Shown here: piece after piece, positions 38,040 to 50,900 of the stretch
Layout: each line of letters starts with the position of its first letter
Numbering within the stretch: the first letter of the stretch is position 1
Assembly (NCBI GenBank): GCA_021442155.1
Contig: CM038229.1
Location: 71,258,443 to 71,322,442, forward strand
Length of the DNA: 64,000 nucleotides
Direction: 5' to 3'
DNA from: Cymbidium sinense
Lineage: Eukaryota > Streptophyta > Magnoliopsida > Asparagales > Orchidaceae
Translations under genes and position numbers: made by a program
Notes under the pieces: model-generated
What the model was told of the DNA's origin: nothing
Databases searched by the model: none
What the model saw: only the letters and a program-made list of their open reading frames with translations

Positions 38040-39350
38040 TTTACTTAACAAATTTAGGAATGCTAAGGAAATGTTGTGATTGTATGTTTTGAAAATTTTG
38101 TGAAAAATCTTTGCTTGTGGGGATTGATTATGTGTTTGTTTGATTTGAAAATGAGGTTCTCCACCTAACAAATTTGGTATGTTAAGTAAGAACCAAACGT
38201 GATATGATTTGAAAACATGATTCTTACTTAACAAATTTGGTATGTTAAGTGAAACCAAATGTGACATGATTTGAAAATATGGTCCCGACTTAATAAATTT
38301 GAAATGTTAAATGGAACCAAATGTATGTTTTGAAGATGAGACTCTCACTTAATAAATTGGGTATGTTAAGTGACAGCCAAATGCATGTTTTAAAAATGAG
38401 ACCCTCACTTAACAAATTTAGAAAGTTAAGTGGAGGTCAAATTTATGTTTTGAAAATGAGACTCTCACTTAATAAATTGGGTATGTTAAGTGAAAGCTTA
38501 AATGTATATTTTGAAAATGAGACCCTCACTTAACAAATTTGATATGTTAAATGAAATTCAAATGCATGTTTTTAAAATGAGACCCTCACTTAACAAATTT
38601 GGTATGTTAAGTAGAGGTCAAATTTATGTTTTGAAAATGAGACTCTCACTTAACAAATTGGATATGTTAAGTGAAAGCCTAAATGTATGTTTTAAAAATG
38701 AGACCCTCACTTAACAAATTTGATATGTTAAGTTAAAGTCAAATGCATGTTTTGAAAATGAGACCCTCAATTAACAAATTTGGTATGTTAAGTAGAGGTC
38801 AAATTAATGTTTTGAAAATGAGACCCTCACTTAACAAATTGGATATGTTAAGTGAAAGCCTAAATGTATGTTTTGAAAATCACTTAACAAATTTGGTATG
38901 TTAAGTGAAAGTCAAATACATATTTTGAAAATTAGACCCTCACTTAACAAATTTGGTATATTAAGTAGAGGTCAAATTTATGTTTTGAAAATGAGACTCT
39001 CACTTAACAAATTCGGTATTGTTAAGTCAAAGTCAAATGCATGTTTTAAAAATGAGACCCGCACTTAACAAATTTGGTATGTTAAGTGGAGGTCAAATTT
39101 GTGTTATGAAAATGAGACTCTCACTTAACAAATTAGATATGTTAAGTGAAAGCCTAAATGTATGTTTTGAAAATGAGACCCTCACTTAACAAATTTGGTA
39201 TGTTAAGTGAAAGTCAAATGCATGTTTTCAAAATGAGACTCTCACTTAGAAAATTGGATATGTTAAGTGAGAGCCAAATTTGTATTTTGAAAATGAGGTC
39301 CTCACTTAACAAATTTGGTATGTTAAGTGAAAGCCAAACTTGTATTTCAT
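38040..39350 (-). repeat. Tandem hairpin array, about 21 units of 60 bp, in the leader of element A
   Basis: Each unit reads like CTCACTTAACAAATTTGG then TATGTTAAGTGAAAGTC, with arms CACTTAAC/GTTAAGTG around an 11-base loop. Three unit types alternate (right flanks AGAGGTC, GAAAGCC, GAAAGTC), giving a higher-order period of about 180 bp from 38583 on. One unit near 38880 is shortened. Confidence 0.85.
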
Positions 39351-39439
39351 TTTTGAAAGAAGGGAAATTTATTTAACAATTTTATGTATGTTAGATAGAG
39401 TTTAATGATATGTCTTGCTTTCATGTGTAATTTCTTGCT

Positions 39440-39960
39440 TTTGAAAAGATGGAACTTCAACTTTAGCATCCATGAAATAAGTTAAGTAAAGTTTCAATTT
39501 TAATCTATGATTTTATTTGAAAATAGACTCCTCATTCAACAATTTTGAGTATGTTGAATGAATATGGCCATTTTCAAGAAAGTGTTTTTTTTTAAAGATG
39601 GAAACCCCAACTTTAACATATGTAAAATATGTTAAGTGAAGTTTCAATTTTATGTTATGATTTTATTTGAAAATAGACTCCTCATTCAATAATTTTGAGT
39701 ATGTTGAATGAGTATGGTCATTTTCAAGAAAAAGTCTTTTTGAAAAGATGATTTTGATAAGAACCTCCATGTAATAATCATGGGGATTGTTAGGTGAGAT
39801 TTAGTTATATGAGTCTCATGCTTTTTGAAAATTTTATGCAAAATTATTTGTTATGTGAATTTTGAAAGAGTGTTTTTGGAAAGAGGCACTTTGCAAAAGA
39901 GTTTGTTTTCTTAATCATTAAGATGAACCTTGCCTCACCAAGTTAGTGGTAAGGAGGTTC
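39440..39960 (-). repeat. Diverged leader hairpins next to the primer-binding site
   Basis: Fold-backs with different stems continue the array: TCATTCAACA/TGTTGAATGA (about 39531-39560), ACTTTAACATAT/ATATGTTAAGT (about 39611-39640) and, nearest the primer-binding site, GAACCTTGCCTCACCA/TGGTAAGGAGGTTC (39925-39960). The last has a counterpart with other bases in B1 (about 18157-18193). Confidence 0.7.
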
Positions 39961-40207
39961 TAAATTTTTATCATTTCTTTTCATCAGTAAATTTTATTTT
40001 TTTACCTATTGGGAAACCCAATAGGGGTTCCAGGACCTACAAGGAGTGAGGTCCTAAAACCTAGAGGATGTTGGCTAGCTTTGCTTAAGAATGAAATAAG
40101 CTAAGTGCCAATGGAAGGAAAGATAGTCTTAGACTCATATGAAATACAAGTCCACTATCGATGCTTGGAGACAATAATTGTCTATTAGAGATGAAGAGAG
40201 GAACCAT

Positions 40208-40224
40208 CCCCAGTGGAGTCGCCA
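40208..40224 (-). other. Primer-binding site of element A
   Basis: The minus strand reads TGGCGACTCCACTGGGG, 13 bp from the LTR end at 40238. This is the sequence type complementary to the 3' end of plant tRNA-Arg, reported for Tat/Ogre elements. It fixes the element's orientation and the inner LTR border. Confidence 0.85.
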
Positions 40225-40237
40225 GAAAAATCTATGG

Positions 40238-40888
40238 TGTTTATTTTTTGGTTCAAGTGTACGTGTGTGTATGGGGGAGGGGGGACACCATGCAGATCTG
40301 AGGATGTACTTATTGAGCTGATCAGGTACGACATCAAGGAATAGTACACTATCTCGAAAGACATAAATCACTACCCTACCATGGACCTAATCACCTAATA
40401 AGGACTCCTAAGACATGATGGGTCTTTGAATGTACTATAGATTTTCCCCTATTTTACATGGATGAATAAAGTAGGGTTTATTTAAAATGAGTTCTAAAGT
40501 TACCTATGGGGGTAGGACCCCATAGTTAATTACATCATAAGGAAGGATAATTCCTTAGGAATACTCTCGATTAAAATATGCAATTGTTGTATCCAAAGAA
40601 TTCAAAGATAGGACTATCAATAAATTAGTTATATTTGGAAGATCAAATGGAATAGATCGAAAGGAAAGACTTATTATTGAGACCAAAAGAAGATGAGTAG
40701 GGGATGCTTATGATATTAGGAAACCTAGTGAGCATCCCAAACTGTCGTATGGTTGGGCGTTATATATTTGAAATTGAGGAGAATTATATATTTGAGTTGA
40801 AATTTTATTAAAAATCTAAGATTTGTAATTCCACAACACAAGATTGTAGAAATATCTTAGAGGTGAGGATTTAAGCTTATATCCCCCG
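40238..40888 (-). repeat. Element A 5' LTR, part 1 (inner end)
   Basis: This starts TGTTTATTTTTTGG and matches 126 to about 745 at high-80s percent identity by eye. It is interrupted at about 40888 by the third LTR-b copy. The equivalent of 760-1940 in the 3' LTR is missing from this LTR. Confidence 0.8.
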
Positions 40889-40897
40889 TGGTGAAAA

Positions 40898-40970
40898 TTT
40901 TTATTTTTGATCCTTCATTCTAATCTTTCTTAAGAGAGAAAGAAATAAAATGAAGAACCAAAAATAAAAA
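40898..40970. other. Fold-back at the LTR-b start
   Basis: Arms of about 34 bp (40898-40931 and 40936-40970) pair at roughly 27 positions around a short loop; each outer arm end is TTTTTATTTTTG. It sits where the other LTR-b copies have a weaker ATATATCC...GGATAAAT-like fold. Confidence 0.6.
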
Positions 40971-42508
40971 TAGCTCAAAACACTTCTTGTTTTGGACACC
41001 ACACATATCTGCAGATGTTCTTATTAGAGTGATCGGGTACAACATTAAGGAATAATGTACTATCTCGAGAGACAGATGTCATTATTCAATAAATGGACCT
41101 AATCACCTTAATAAAAACTCCTAAGAATTATGGATCTTTGGAATGTACTAGAGATTCTTCTCCTACTTTACATGAAAAAGTAAAGTAGGTTTATTTTTAA
41201 TCGGGTTCATTAAGTTTCCTATGGAGGCAAGCCTCCATAGTTAATTACATCCTAAGGAATGAGATTCCTTAAGAATACTCTCGATTAAGGTAAATGATCA
41301 TTGTCTCCAAAGATTTCAAAGATAGGATTATCAATTAATTGCTTTATTTTTAGAAGATCAAGTGGGATGATCAAGAGGAGGGAGTTATTATCAAAACCAA
41401 AGGAAGATAAATAGAAGATGCTTATGATACTAGGAAGCCTAATAAGCATCCCAAACTATCTTATGATTGGGATTTATATTTTTGAAAGTGAAGTGATTTA
41501 TTTATTTGAGCAAAATTTTTATTAGAAATCTAGGGCTTACAATTTCATAACACAAGATCATGGAAATGCCTAAGAGGTGAGGATTTATGCTTATAACCCG
41601 TAAAGGGAAGTAGCAACCTTAGAACCTAAATCTAAGGAGCTTTGGCGAGGTCCAGAGCATAACCTCAACCTAGGGCAAAAATAGATATTTGGCTTACCTC
41701 CACAAGAGAGGATAAACCACCCGACTGTTGGACTTACAACCACCTAGAGGTGGCCACCAACTAACTCCTCCTATTTAAATACATGTAGGTAAGTCGTATG
41801 TTTTTGCAAGATAACTAGGCTGTTGCTTATTTAGGAAGAGACTAAGTTCTTAAACACACTCTCTAAGAGATTAGATCTTATAGGGCATGATTAATTATTT
41901 AAATATAATGCAAAATTTTGTTATATTTTATTTTCATTTTTGGACAATTGACTAGACACAGGCTTTATGATTCATATGCCTAATGCATGAGAATTTGGAT
42001 TATGGGCCAAAATCAGCAAGAAAGGAGGTGTGTTTTCACCATGGCTCTCAAAGGTCAAACCAAATTCTCTAACAAAGGAGGAAGCCCTCCATAACAAGAT
42101 TGAAACAAGATGCTTTTTATGCATGATGTGAAAACATACAACATCCAGCTAAGGGATTGCTAAATCTTTTATCTTATTTTTAACATAGGTTTTAGGTGAG
42201 GTTATAAGTTGTTTAATTTTAGTTTTGAGTTTGATTAATTGGAGAAAAATTTTATTTTTCTAAGAGCCTAATCGCATCCAGGCCATTCATTAAAGCAAAG
42301 AAGAAACTAGGAAAATATGCCACCTTAATGCACAAGCTAAAAAAATATCAAATAATTTATAAAGCTAGTGCAAAAGAATAAGAGGCCTTTTGTGGTCGGG
42401 CTCTACCGCACCAACTCAAAAATAAATTAGGTAGCTGAGCTCTACCCTTATACAACCCAAATTACAAATGAATTAATTACAATCAAGAAAGAATTCATGT
42501 TATGGGGG

Positions 42509-42608
42509 TCTTCATTCTTCATTCTTCATTTCTTCTTTCTTCTTTTCTTCTTTTCTTCTTTCTTCTTTTCTTCTTTTCTTCTTTCTTCTTTTCTTCTTTC
42601 TTTTTTTG
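42509..42608 (-). repeat. TTC/GAA tract, longest copy
   Basis: About 100 bp of TTCTTCTTT repeats in the same LTR-b position as 7877-7955, longer and more regular. Confidence 0.85.
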
Positions 42609-43679
42609 GTTGTTTGGAATGTGGTTGCTCCAACGGCTTCACATGGTACATAAGACATAGTCTTATAACCAATGTTCATCCTAATTCCTCATAACAATCA
42701 TTCCAAATCCTAATTGCAAATTACATGAAAACGGGAAAAGTAAATCTAATTAAAATCTGCAAAATAGAGATTAACTAAATAAACCACACAATCCCAAGAA
42801 TATATATGGATAAATTGGACTTAGCACCCCACACATGGGTAACCAACTCTACCTGGCCTATTTTGGATTATGCTTAGGGGTATAATCAACCTACACATCA
42901 AAAGCATTTATATTTTTATTACAACGCCCCTTAAGCATAATCCCCTACAAAAGACATGTTTAGACTAATATACATCCTAACATCCAGACTAAAACATTAC
43001 ATCAAAAAATAAAATCAAGCATCAAACCATGCATTGCCCTAACATAGGACTATAAATGGCGACTTAGCCTAATGTGTGTGTCATTTAAGGCTTGTGTGGC
43101 ATGTCTTAGCTAGGCTTTAAGGTTAAAATTTTCTAAGTGTGAAAGGTTCAACTTATAGGATTTTTTCATTTAAGTTATTTAGTTGATTTGGTTTAAATGA
43201 ACCTACACTTAATTACTAAGTGTTGTAAAGCGAGGAAAAGAGAAGATAACTTCTCTTTTCTCCCTACTTTAAGTAATTTTTAAGGTGGATTCATTAATGA
43301 TTTTTATTTAGTGAATATTTTATTATGTGTTTTAATTAATCTTAAGTTTATATTTTCCCTAAACAAACCTTTTCAAATAATAAAGGCATTTTAAGATTAA
43401 TTAAAGTAAATTACTATCATAAAACACACAATACTTTATTTCTTTCTAACACGTGTAACATGCATATGGATGAATCCTAAGCATATATCTACATGCAAAT
43501 GGAAATATTTAGCACACCTTAATGATGAATGCTAAGAGATGTTGTTTAAGAAAATTTTGGAATGTTTCATGTATGCATGGTTTTGATAAGTAAAAAAGAG
43601 GGGTTCTTTTATCCATTATTCATATGCACATTTACATGTATGAAAGACATAAGTGAGTACGGTGCCATTATTTTCTACA

Positions 43680-43748
43680 TTAGGGGTGTAAGGTAGAAGA
43701 CCTACTTGGGGTTACTTAAAGCCTCACATCCCCGGGATGTCCAGACTA
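43680..43748 (-). other. Three-hairpin module, second LTR-b copy
   Basis: GTAAGGT/ACCTAC arms, GGTTACTTAAAGCC, and the palindrome ACATCCCCGGGATGT (43726-43740, 7-bp arms around one base). Confidence 0.6.
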
Positions 43749-45389
43749 CTATACCACTTTTCTTAAATACATGTGTATATACAAAAAGAAATGAATGAAA
43801 AAAGAATCATGCAAAAAGTTTATGTTTGTTTGTTTGATTTGTTGGTTGTTTAATTTTTATGTACAAATATGAAGATCCTTCTTAAATGATAAGATATTAA
43901 TGAATAGGAATGGATTTAAGCAAATGTTGTGTTCTTTTCAAATGAACTATACACTTTGCAAATCTTATTCAAAACTATATTAAAAGAGAAGAGAAGGAAA
44001 AGTCACATAATGCACATCTTATATTATACTCACATGCAAGCTCATAAGTAATTATAAGTAGCATATCTTTCATTTGTAATATTTTATTTACAAGTTTTAA
44101 AAATAATTTTGGATTTAGTAGTGATAATAGCCATTCATATTCTTACTTTAGCCAAAACATGTAATTTGACATAAAGGAAATATTTCATTTTAATTTGATT
44201 TTTCAAAAACATGAATGCATAGTTTTCATATGACATACACATTTAGTATGCCAGAAAAGAAATAAAGTGATGAAAGCATGTAAATTCATTCACCCTAATT
44301 AATTCCTAAAGACAATCCTATGAAATAATATTATTTAAAGTGAATCAAAATTATTTAAAGAAATTTTTAGTTTTATTTTGAGTTTGATTTGATTTTATGA
44401 AATTTGACAAATGTTTGATGGTCCTAACCCATTTTCCACATGTGTATGTTGTTTTAGTTTAATTTTTAGAACCATTAGATTGATTTTATATTTTGTTTAG
44501 GTTAAGGTGTAAACTAAGTTCATTAATTATCTCTTACCTCATTACCATAATTATTCAAATAATTATGAGCCAACATATGATATGGAACCACATTGAATTT
44601 AAATCAGCAATGCACCCTAAGAAAGAAAGGGCTTAATGCAATTGGCTCACAATTATTGATTAATTAAGCTAAGGGGTTTAATTAAGTACTTTCATAACCC
44701 TTCCCACACATGTAGGTTGGATTTGATTTCTTTAAGCTTACTTAAGTTATTGAACACCTAAGTATCTACCCAAGAAAGGATTGATTAAGTGATTACATTT
44801 TTGGATTAATTTTTGATTTTGAGTTTGGTTAATTAAGCTATTTAATGAAATTATTAAATTATTAATCAATTTGTAAATTAATTAAGTTTTCATTTAAATG
44901 AAATAGACTTAGGGGAAAAGATTTAGAAAAGGCATCATAATCCCATTCCCTAAGTCTATCCACTGTTCCAAGGTGATTAACAAATTTAATTAATGAATTC
45001 ATCATCATTTAATAGGTTAATTAATCATTTAATTGATTAAGGGAGTGATTAGAAATGAAACAAGCAATTACTTAAATTAATCCAATAATAAATTCCAAGA
45101 AAATTATGGGAGGCAGAGGTCATCCCACTAATTAACCCAATAGAAAGTAGAATTAATTATTGGAATAATTAAGAAGTAATTAACATAATTACATCCCAAA
45201 TAACTCAAATTAAGAAAATATCATCGTTCAAAATCAATTAAAATTAATTTTATATTATTCCCCTTTGAATTATCTTTAAAATGAAGTTGAATTTACATTT
45301 TTTAGATTTTTTTTATATTTAGTTATTTATTTTTGAAGTTATGGTGAATAATAGATCATTAAATTCTTAATTATATAACTAATCCCGTC

Positions 45390-45460
45390 GATGCCACGTG
45401 GACCGCTGACGCAGCGAGCGCTTTCCACATGGCGCAATGGGATTGGTTATTTAAGTTATT
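45390..45460. promoter_or_regulatory. Promoter-like core with G-box and TATTTAAG
   Basis: CACGTG at 45395-45400, a CCACATGG half-match after it, and TATTTAAG at 45448-45455, aligning with 21258-21298. Confidence 0.4.
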
Positions 45461-45469
45461 AAATTGACT

Positions 45470-47925
45470 GCATAGCCAAGTCGACCTGTCAAAATATAGA
45501 TTATGCTTAGGGGTTAAGCAACCCGCATAGCAAAATATTATATTTATTTTAAGCACCCCTTAAGCATAACCTTCTACAAAAAAATATGATTAGACTAACC
45601 ACGGCCTAACATCCAGTCTATGCAGATGCACCCTAACATCTAGTCTACAACATTACATCACAAAATAAAATATACATCAAACCATACACCACCCTAACAT
45701 AAAGCTAGAAGTGATGACTTAATCTAATGTGTGTGTTAAGGCTTATGTGGTATGTCCTAACTAGACTTTAGAGTTAAGATTTTCTAAACATCAAAGATAT
45801 TTAATTATCAAGGGTGGTTTCACTTTAAATGGTTTAATTAATTTACAAATTTTACTTAATGTTTTCTTTTATTTCATTTGACCTACACAAAATAATTAAG
45901 TGTTATGAAGAGAAAGAAAGAGAGGATCGCTCTCTTTTATCCCTATCTTAAGTCACATCTAAAGCAAATTAATTAATCAATTCATTTTAGTGAATGACTA
46001 ATTACATATTTTAATTAATCTTAAGTTTAAGTTCACTTTAAATAAACTCATTCAATAAGAAAGGCATCTTAAAGTTAGTTGGGATGAATTACTATCACAT
46101 AACACATGTTTATTTATATCTTTCCATCATGTATATCATGCATATGATTAAATCCTAAGCATAACTATACATACAATTTGTATCTTAGCACACTTAAATA
46201 ATGAATGTGAGTAAATGTATTTGGAATAGACATTTCATTTGGTTGAATGATTTTGTCATATTAATTTAAAGCTCTATCTAAATTCTTATGCAAAAGTATA
46301 TGGAAAAAACCTTAAATCACATGACCAACCAACTCAACCAAATAAACAAAGTATGAATGCATGTCTTTTTAATAGAAAAAGGGGGATTTTCATTCATTAG
46401 CTAAGTACACATCGACATGTATAAAAGTTTTAAGCAAGTACGTCACCATTATTCTGCGCCAAGGGAATGAGGTAGGAATCTCCTTGGGACTACTTAAAGC
46501 CGTGCATCCCTAGAATGTCCAAATTAATACACCGCTATCCTTAGATACATGTGAATGTATAAACAACTACAAGAATAGAAAGTCATGCAAAAATTATATT
46601 TTGATTTGATTGATTTAATTTGTATAAATGATTTAAAACTCTATCTAGATTCTAATGTCCAAATGCATAAGAATGAAATCAAGCAGGTACGTCGCCATTA
46701 TTTTGTACCAAGGGAATGAGGTAGGAACCTCTTTGGGGCTATTAAAAGTCATGTGCCCCTAGAATGTCCAGACTAATATACCGCTAATATTCTTACTTAT
46801 GCAAATCAACACATGAATGTAAAGAAGAGACTTCATTTCATGAACTAAATTTATATTCACTTGTATTTCCTATGTATATGTAACTAAAATTATAATGCAT
46901 ATGTATATTAATTCATTAATAAACTTTTGAAAATATATTTGAGATTTAATAGTGATACTAGCCACACATATTTTTTAATTTAAATCAACGCATGCAATTT
47001 GACAAAAAGAAACTCATTTTTATTTGATTAATTTGAAATACATGAATGCATGAGTACAAGTGGCATACAATATTTAGTATGATTGGAAGGAAATAAAATA
47101 ACCCAAGCATGTGATTTCATTCAAATCAATTAACTCCCAAGGATAATCAAACTAAATAAGATTATTTAAAATAAACCAAAGTTCTTTAATGTCATTTCAT
47201 TTTCATGTTTGATTTGATTTAAGGAAATATGAAAGAGGTTTGCTAATCCTAATCTCATTCCCTATGTGTGAGTTAATTTAGTTTAATGATGAATAATTAG
47301 GTTCATTTTATGTCTTAATTAGGTTAGTATATGAATTAAATCAATTAATCAACCCTTACCTACCTCACCTTAAGTTAATTAACTAATTAATAATGAGCCA
47401 AAATGAGATGCAACCACGTGAAAAATAAATTTGTAATGCTTCTAAGAAATGAAAGGGGCCTAATGCAATTCGCTCATGATTAATAGTCAGTTAAGCTTAA
47501 AGGATTTCACTTAACTACTATTATGTTTCTCTTACACATGTAAGCTAATCATAATTTTATTAAATTCCTTTAAAATGTTAAACATCTAAAGGGCTACCCA
47601 AAGTTGATTAAAGGTGATTAGATCTGAATGAATGGATTTTAAATTAAGTTTCATTTTAATCAAGTAATTAATTGATTAATTAAATCTTTTGATTATATCT
47701 CTTAACTAGGATGATAAAATTAACTTAGGGAAAGCGAGCAAGAGATGGGTCTCATTCCCAATCACTAAGTCATTCCAATTAACAAAGCTCTGAAATAGCT
47801 CACATCTTAATTGAGTTAATTAATCAAAGTGTTCATTAATCCTTTAATCTTTAATTAATTGAAATGGATAAAGAGGCTTAATGAAATGGTCATAAGGAAT
47901 AAACTTAAACCATTTCTCTAAGACT
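45470..47925 (-). repeat. Element A 5' LTR, part 2
   Basis: This resumes LTR-a at the equivalent of about 1940 (GCCAAGTCGACCTG) and follows 1940-4400 at about 90 percent identity by eye, including both three-hairpin modules (46459-46525, 46708-46772). It ends at about 47925 where a gag fragment begins. No gene. Confidence 0.8.
46459..46772 (-). other. Three-hairpin LTR module, two tandem copies (5' LTR)
   Basis: Counterparts of 2932-3000 and 3178-3248. They keep GAGGT/ACCTC (the first copy has one change) and the CTACTTAAAGCC or CTATTAAAAGTC linker. Confidence 0.55.
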
Positions 47926-50900
47926 TTTGAATTTAAATTTTTTCCAAGTTCACAAGAAAGGGTATTTTGAGAAAGATAGTAGGTCGCATCCTCATATATC
48001 TCAATCTCTCTAACTGAAAATGACTTTTCATCTCCTTCAACATAGTACTCAATCCCATCCTTCCTGAACTTGATGCATTGACGGAGGGAGGATAGAATCA
48101 TTTTATTATGATATTTCTAAGGCCTATCGAGCAAAGTGGTAAACGAAGTATTCGAATCAATGAAATAAAACTTGGCTTCAGTCTTCCAGTCACCTATCTC
48201 CAAAGGTAACACTATAGAACCTAAAGCCCTCTCGCCTTGTTCATTGAATCCTCTCAACATCATCTGGTCTCCTCGGAGTGTGGGGATGTCAGTCCTCAAG
48301 TAGGCAAGGATCTTTAGACTCATAATGTTCACCGATGCACCTGGATCGATGAGAACTCTGGCAAGTCTGAATTTGTCCATGTCCACTGTAATGTAGAGGG
48401 GATGGTTGTGCTCCATGTCTCCCAGAAGTAGGTCTTCATCTGTGAAAGTGATCCTCAGAGCTTCTCTGAAATAATGTGCCTACTCAGCAATAGGGGTTAG
48501 CTGAGCTAAGCATATTTCAGGATCAAGGAGAGCCTTGATTAATGATTCTCTCATCTCTTTAGATAAGAAAAGGGTATTGTATATGCTTAGCTTAGATGAC
48601 AACTTTTTTAGATGAGAGAGAACATTGTCGTCCATCTTGGGCTGATCCTCCATAAGCATATCCAAGGGTGGAGCATCCTGTGGAGGGGCTTCTCGATCCT
48701 CTGAACCAATGAATTATTTCCTTCTATCTTGAGGTGTTGCCTTAGGAGGTAGAACCTTGCCACTATAGAGGTTGACTTCGGTGATCTCTTATGGCAGGGT
48801 AATGGAAGATTCTACCTCCACGTTAGGCTCACCTACAGCTTCTCCTATGGGACCCTCAGAATCGGATGATTCCAAGTCTATCTCAAGAGGCGAACCTATA
48901 GTATTCATAGTAGAAAAATCTAACTCTGAATAAGAAAGAGGAAGATCAGAATTATTATTATTGTTGTTTAGACTTAAAGAGTTATTATTAGGAATAGATT
49001 CAGACAACCCATCAGAAGTGACACAGATGTAATTCAAACTAGCTTCATTCTTCAATTTCTTAGATTTGATAAGAGGTACATAATAAAAATTGAGTAAAGT
49101 AAGAGGACTGAGGGATTTGATGCCCTCATCCGCTAATACAAGATGTCTACTAGAAGAAGAAGAGAGCTAGCAAGTGGAGGTAGTCAGCGATGTAAATGGT
49201 GGGGGAGGTTGGACTCGATTGGTGGTTATTCTTGTCTATCCGGTGACATATCTTGTTGTCTTCTTTGAGCTCCCCTTTCCTTAAGTTGGCTCTGGCAACT
49301 TGCAAACCTTCCTTGATGTTGGAAGTTTAAGTTGGCTCAGGCACCTGCAAGGAAAGTTTCTTGATTTTTGAGATAATTTTCTTAGAGGTTTTGGATAAGG
49401 AGATATCCCAACCTTCTTTGGTTTTGGAAGGATCACAAGTATCCCTAAGGATTATCTTAATGAAACTAGATGGTTATTCCACAAGGTATTCTTTCAGGAT
49501 GACTATAGCACCGGTCTTGAAATTATGTTCAAGCTAGTCCTTAAATGCGAAGTAATCTTTTAAAATATGACTTAGCATATGGTGGTGGGGGAAAAAGTTA
49601 GGATCATTATTTTTGCCCACTTCCTCCAATTTCTTAGATTCGGGTAGCTGAAAATCAGGCTTCTTAAAGAGATTCTTAAAGATCTTCCTGATTACCTCCC
49701 TCTTAAATAAATAAGGCTTGTTAAGTTTATCCAAAAGAGTAGGTGGGACATAGCTACCTGACGACGAGTATGTGTACCGCTGCTACTGATGATGTGGATG
49801 AGGAGAAGGTGGTGTAGGTTGTGGAGGCTGTGGCAGTAGAGGTACCTCGATGGTAGAGGAGGTGGAAACAACGGGTGTGGAGCATGAGGTCTCTCAAACT
49901 ACTCTCTGGCTGGCTGTTTCTCCTTATTTACTGCTCACTGCCCCTAGTTTCTTCTCATATACCTTCTACGACTTCGGCTTTGTTGGTAGATCTGGAGAAG
50001 GTAACTGTTTGGCTTCTCTTTGCAAGATAGACACTTTGTTGATTAATTTCTCAAAAGGTTTGATGGTGAAACCTTTGAGCATGAAGGAGATCGGGCCATG
50101 AATATTCTTAAGCAGAATCTGATGGCATGATGTTTAGATAGCTGAAGTTCGCATTTCATACTCAAATTATGCTATCTGAGAATGTAATCATCAAGGGACT
50201 CACCATAGTTTTGTTGAGCCATAATGAGATCTCCAACAGTGACCCTTTGCCGAGCTCCATCAAACCTCTTGATAAAGAGTTGCTCCAACTCAACAAAAGT
50301 CTTCACTGAACTATTGGAAAGTTCAACACACAAATCAAAAGCTATCCCTGCAAAGCTATTGACAAAGAGACGGAAGAGTAAAGCATCACTTCCATCAGCA
50401 TTGTAATAATTATCTCTGAAATGCGCAATATGCTGCCTCAGGTTCCTATTTCCAACAAAACTCTTGAAATAAAGTGGCACGAAACCCTTAGGATATTGGA
50501 TTGTATCAAATTTCTCTGGGTAGGGTCTACCCTTTGGAACTAATGATCCTCCTTAAGCTTGAGCCAATGCTTCTCTCACTTGCTGCTCAACCATGAACTT
50601 GATGTCCTTTTTTTGTATAAAGGTACTATCCACTATCTTCCTATACAAACTGGTGTTGCCCTGCTCTACTGGAGGTAAAATCTTGGCTGGATCCAAGACA
50701 TGCACCAACTCTAGCTAACTGGTCTTAGCTATAGTACGATGAACTACCAGGGATTGATTATGTACTACTAAGATAGCTTCTAACAGATCTTTGAGCCTCT
50801 TCTCCATCCTATCTATTTTTTCATCTTTCTGCTTTATTTATGCTAGGAGGTGTTGGGTCGAGTAGGTTGTCTTCCTGCTCAGCCTCAACACCTTCCATAG

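Larger units (their letters stand above)
37711..40207 (-). other. Leader (5' untranslated region) of element A
   Basis: About 2.5 kb between the gag start and the primer-binding site. It holds an A15 run (37725-37739) and more than 25 successive hairpins. No coding frame on the sense strand. The plus-strand frames through the repeats are open only because the unit is about 60 bp. Confidence 0.7.
40889..45469 (-). mobile_element. LTR-b copy inside the 5' LTR of A, truncated on the right
   Basis: The left end (TGGTGAAAATTTTTATTTT) fits a diverged LTR-b start. It aligns with B1 and the solo LTR through 41150-45390 and keeps the promoter-like core (45395-45455), then stops without the AACA end at about 45469. 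No target-site duplication is seen and 1.2 kb of host LTR is gone, so this is a rearranged insert. No gene. Confidence 0.7.

Noticed and set aside
38040..39350. CRISPR-like regular repeats
   Set aside because: The units are contiguous, with no unique spacers and no cas genes, and lie in a plant retrotransposon leader.
38321..39376. Plus-strand open frames with a 20-residue repeat (MHVLKMRPSLNKFGMLSESQ-like) across the leader array
   Set aside because: The unit is about 60 bp, so any frame free of stops stays open through several units. The frames are antisense to the element, break at 61-bp units and match no protein family I know.
40208..40224. A tRNA gene fragment
   Set aside because: Only the 17 bases complementary to a tRNA 3' end are present, at the expected place beside an LTR; there is no cloverleaf around them.
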